From assembly GCF_025971955.1 (NCBI RefSeq), contig NZ_JAPDMX010000028.1:310001-374000 (forward strand): a stretch of DNA of 64,000 nucleotides, written 5' to 3'. This stretch comes from Shewanella subflava. GTDB taxonomy: Bacteria > Pseudomonadota > Gammaproteobacteria > Enterobacterales > Shewanellaceae. Shown here in pieces: positions 62,294-64,000 of the stretch. Within the stretch, counting starts at the first letter, position 1; the number at the start of each line of letters is the position of its first letter. Both the position numbers and the translations under genes were made by a program. Below the pieces are notes generated by a model. The model saw nothing but the letters and a program-made list of their open reading frames with translations, did not search any database and was not told the origin of the DNA.

Positions 62294-63406
62294 ATGGATG
62301 TTCGCCCTTTTTTAGCCACGATGGTTGAAAAAAAAGCCTCAGACTTATTCATTACTGCGATGTTTCCGCCCAGTGCCAAAATTGATGGCGAGCTTAGGCC
62401 ACTGACGGAGGCCAAGTTAACCCCGGCGCAGTCATTAGAGTTTGTTGAAACATTAATGACAGATGCGCAAAAAAAGGAGTTCAGAGAATCTCGCGAATGT
62501 AACTTTGCTTATGCCGTATCAGGTCTAGGACGTTTTCGTGTGAGTGCCTTTTGGCAGCGAGATTCAGCAGGTTGCGTGATGCGCCGCATTGAAACCACCA
62601 TTCCTGAAGTCGATGATTTAAAGCTGCCACCCATTTTAAAAGATTTGGTCATGAGTAAACGTGGCTTGATCATTATGGTAGGGGGAACCGGTACGGGTAA
62701 ATCAACGTCACTTGCCGCCTTAATTGGTTATCGTAATCAGCATGCCCGCGGTCATATTCTTACCATTGAAGATCCGGTCGAGTTTGTGCATAACCATCGC
62801 CAAAGTATTGTGACCCAACGAGAAGTGGGAATTGATACCGAATCCTTTGATGCAGCATTAAAAAGCTCATTACGTCAGGCGCCAGATGTCATTCTGATTG
62901 GTGAAATTCGTACCCAAGAAACCATGGAATTTGCGTTATCGTTTGCTGAAACGGGCCACCTCTGTATGGCAACGCTGCATGCTAACAACGCTAACCAAGC
63001 ACTCGATCGCATCATGCACTTGGTACCAGAAAGTAAACATGGCCAGTTGTTGTTCGATTTGTCACTTAATTTACGCGGTATTGTGGCGCAGCAGCTTATC
63101 GCTAAATCAGATGGCACAGGGCGACGAGCGGCAATTGAAGTATTAATTAATACGCCACGGGTCAGTAGTTTGATTGCTAAAAATGAACTGCATTTGCTAA
63201 AAGAAACCATGGCAAAGTCGAATGAGCAAGGGATGCAAACATTTGACCAAGCATTATTGGGGTTATATTCAGCCGGCGAAATCAGCTACGCCGATGCACT
63301 TCACCATGCTGACTCGCCGAACGATTTACGTCTAATGATCAAGCTTAAAACCAATGACACTTCAAGCTCAGGGTTCATGGAAGGCGTTACTTTAGATTTA
63401 GATTAA
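62294..63406 (+). CDS. pilU: PilT-dependent retraction ATPase PilU
   Basis: 370 residues, PilT paralogue. Walker A GGTGTGKST (about 133), Walker B VILIGEIRTQET, HLCMATLHANNANQALDRI. C-terminus longer than in PilT and acidic. Works with PilT to strengthen retraction. Begins 11 bp after pilT with AAGGA upstream, so co-transcribed. Confidence 0.96.
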   Translation: MDVRPFLATMVEKKASDLFITAMFPPSAKIDGELRPLTEAKLTPAQSLEFVETLMTDAQKKEFRESRECNFAYAVSGLGRFRVSAFWQRDSAGCVMRRIETTIPEVDDLKLPPILKDLVMSKRGLIIMVGGTGTGKSTSLAALIGYRNQHARGHILTIEDPVEFVHNHRQSIVTQREVGIDTESFDAALKSSLRQAPDVILIGEIRTQETMEFALSFAETGHLCMATLHANNANQALDRIMHLVPESKHGQLLFDLSLNLRGIVAQQLIAKSDGTGRRAAIEVLINTPRVSSLIAKNELHLLKETMAKSNEQGMQTFDQALLGLYSAGEISYADALHHADSPNDLRLMIKLKTNDTSSSGFMEGVTLDLD

Positions 63407-63429
63407 CCCGATCGCCATTGACCTTGTCA

Positions 63430-63456
63430 AGCCGCAACAATCGTTGCGGCTTTTTG
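63430..63456 (+). terminator. Terminator of pilT-pilU
   Basis: AGCCGCAAC pairs with GTTGCGGCT around AATC, followed by TTTTGTTAT. Confidence 0.93.
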
Positions 63457-63576
63457 TTATACTTGTTAATCAACTCTTTTGTTCGTGTCTTAATTGTAAC
63501 GATCAGTGCGTATCGATAAATTGGATATTGTGTTCAACGATAGAGAAGCCATTCTGTTTACCCTAAGGATTTTTTC

Positions 63577-64000
63577 ATGTCTTTCCTCAAGAAAGCCTCA
63601 CTACCCGCATTACTGATTATTCCCCTTTGTAGTTTTCAAACTCAAGCAGTAGAAGTGACCGACGAACTCGATATTGGCGGCGCTGTTCGTGTGAATTACG
63701 CTTGGAAAGATTATGATAATAATGCCAAATTAGAGTTTGAACTCTTTCGTGCCGATGTTAATTACAAAAGCGAAGATGGTTTATTTGCTTCAGCCCAATA
63801 TCGCTGGTATCAAGACATGGACGTTATTCACCATGCCTACATGGGATATCAGTTTGATGATGCACAATCAATCAAAGTGGGCGTGACTCAGGTACCATTT
63901 GGACTATTACCCTACGCTGCGCACTCCTTCTGGTTTGGGGCAACTTACTACATTGGCTTTGAAGATGATTATGATGCCGGCATTCATTATCAATATCAGC
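63577..64000 (+). CDS. Porin (C-terminal part beyond the window)
   Basis: 141 codons visible. The signal peptide ends near SFQTQAVEV, then GGAVRVNYAWKDYDNNAKLEFELFRADVNYKSED and alternating aromatic beta-strands such as FASAQYRWYQDMDVIHHAYMGYQFDD, typical of a phosphate-selective-porin-like (OprP/OprO) barrel. The segment VGVTQVPFGLLPY fits that family. AAGGA lies 7 nt before the ATG. The right edge of the window cuts the gene. Confidence 0.8.
   Translation, partial: MSFLKKASLPALLIIPLCSFQTQAVEVTDELDIGGAVRVNYAWKDYDNNAKLEFELFRADVNYKSEDGLFASAQYRWYQDMDVIHHAYMGYQFDDAQSIKVGVTQVPFGLLPYAAHSFWFGATYYIGFEDDYDAGIHYQYQ

Overview
The window reads as a chromosome segment of a marine gammaproteobacterium, most probably a Shewanella. 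Three gene neighbourhoods support this. The first is rpsT / murJ-ribF-ileS-lspA-fkpB-ispH followed by the type IV minor pilin operon. The second is a NagR-controlled N-acetylglucosamine (GlcNAc) locus ordered nagK-nagB-nagA-nagX-nagP. The third is yggX-mutY / trmB-yggL-glsB-yggN. The DNA is moderately AT-rich by eye and densely packed. Most genes end in clear rho-independent terminators. I see no insertion sequence, prophage or CRISPR array.

Layout. 1-9 kb: an OmpA-family porin (cut by the left edge), a phosphoketolase, an alanine/glycine:sodium symporter, yaaA, an M28 lipoprotein peptidase, an ArsR regulator of YgaV/BigR type, and rpsT. 9-17 kb: murJ-ribF-ileS-lspA-fkpB-ispH. 17-25 kb: pilV-pilW-pilX-pilY1-pilE and a small secreted protein, then two FimT/GspH pseudopilins on the other strand. 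24.7-26.5 kb: glnB and ndh. 26.5-43 kb: the GlcNAc/chitin-oligosaccharide locus (nagR, a TonB-dependent receptor, a tryptophan-halogenase-like flavoprotein, a SapC-family protein, a TauE/SafE permease, a GH20 hexosaminidase lipoprotein, nagK, a wrecked nagB-II, nagA, nagX, nagP). 43-46.7 kb: a hot-dog thioesterase, tRNA-Thr and tRNA-Phe, cytochrome b561, YceI and a CBM9-like secreted protein. 46.9-51.6 kb: yggX, mutY, trmB, yggL, glsB, yggN. 52-56 kb: a solitary LysR regulator and a DUF885 peptidase-like protein, with structured intergenic DNA between them. 56-64 kb: hemW, rdgB, a DUF4426 protein, yggT, proC and yggS on the minus strand, facing pilT-pilU, and finally a porin cut by the right edge.

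How the parts work together. NagR (LacI family) appears to control the GlcNAc genes through a 16-bp palindrome, ATGACAGCGTTGTCAT or close variants. Strong copies lie before the TonB receptor, before nagK and 360 bp before the hexosaminidase. Weaker copies lie before nagP and sapC. Oligosaccharides would enter through the receptor, be trimmed by the hexosaminidase, cross the inner membrane through NagP, be phosphorylated by NagK and deacetylated by NagA.

Two things stand out. First, the deaminase step is broken here: the ORF between nagK and nagA keeps only the N- and C-terminal ends of NagB-II, its sugar-binding loop is destroyed, and it contains frameshift scars. Second, the NagR operator upstream of the hexosaminidase does not sit next to that gene. 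It sits at a promoter for an apparently independent short transcript, with an 11-codon ORF, a strong hairpin and a rho-independent terminator, that ends before the hexosaminidase's own promoter. That transcript is the best candidate here for an undescribed regulatory RNA or leader. Other signals are a two-copy intergenic inverted repeat, a 7-bp tandem repeat before proC, a frameshift at the end of the CBM9-like gene, and terminated intergenic stretches that could encode small RNAs.
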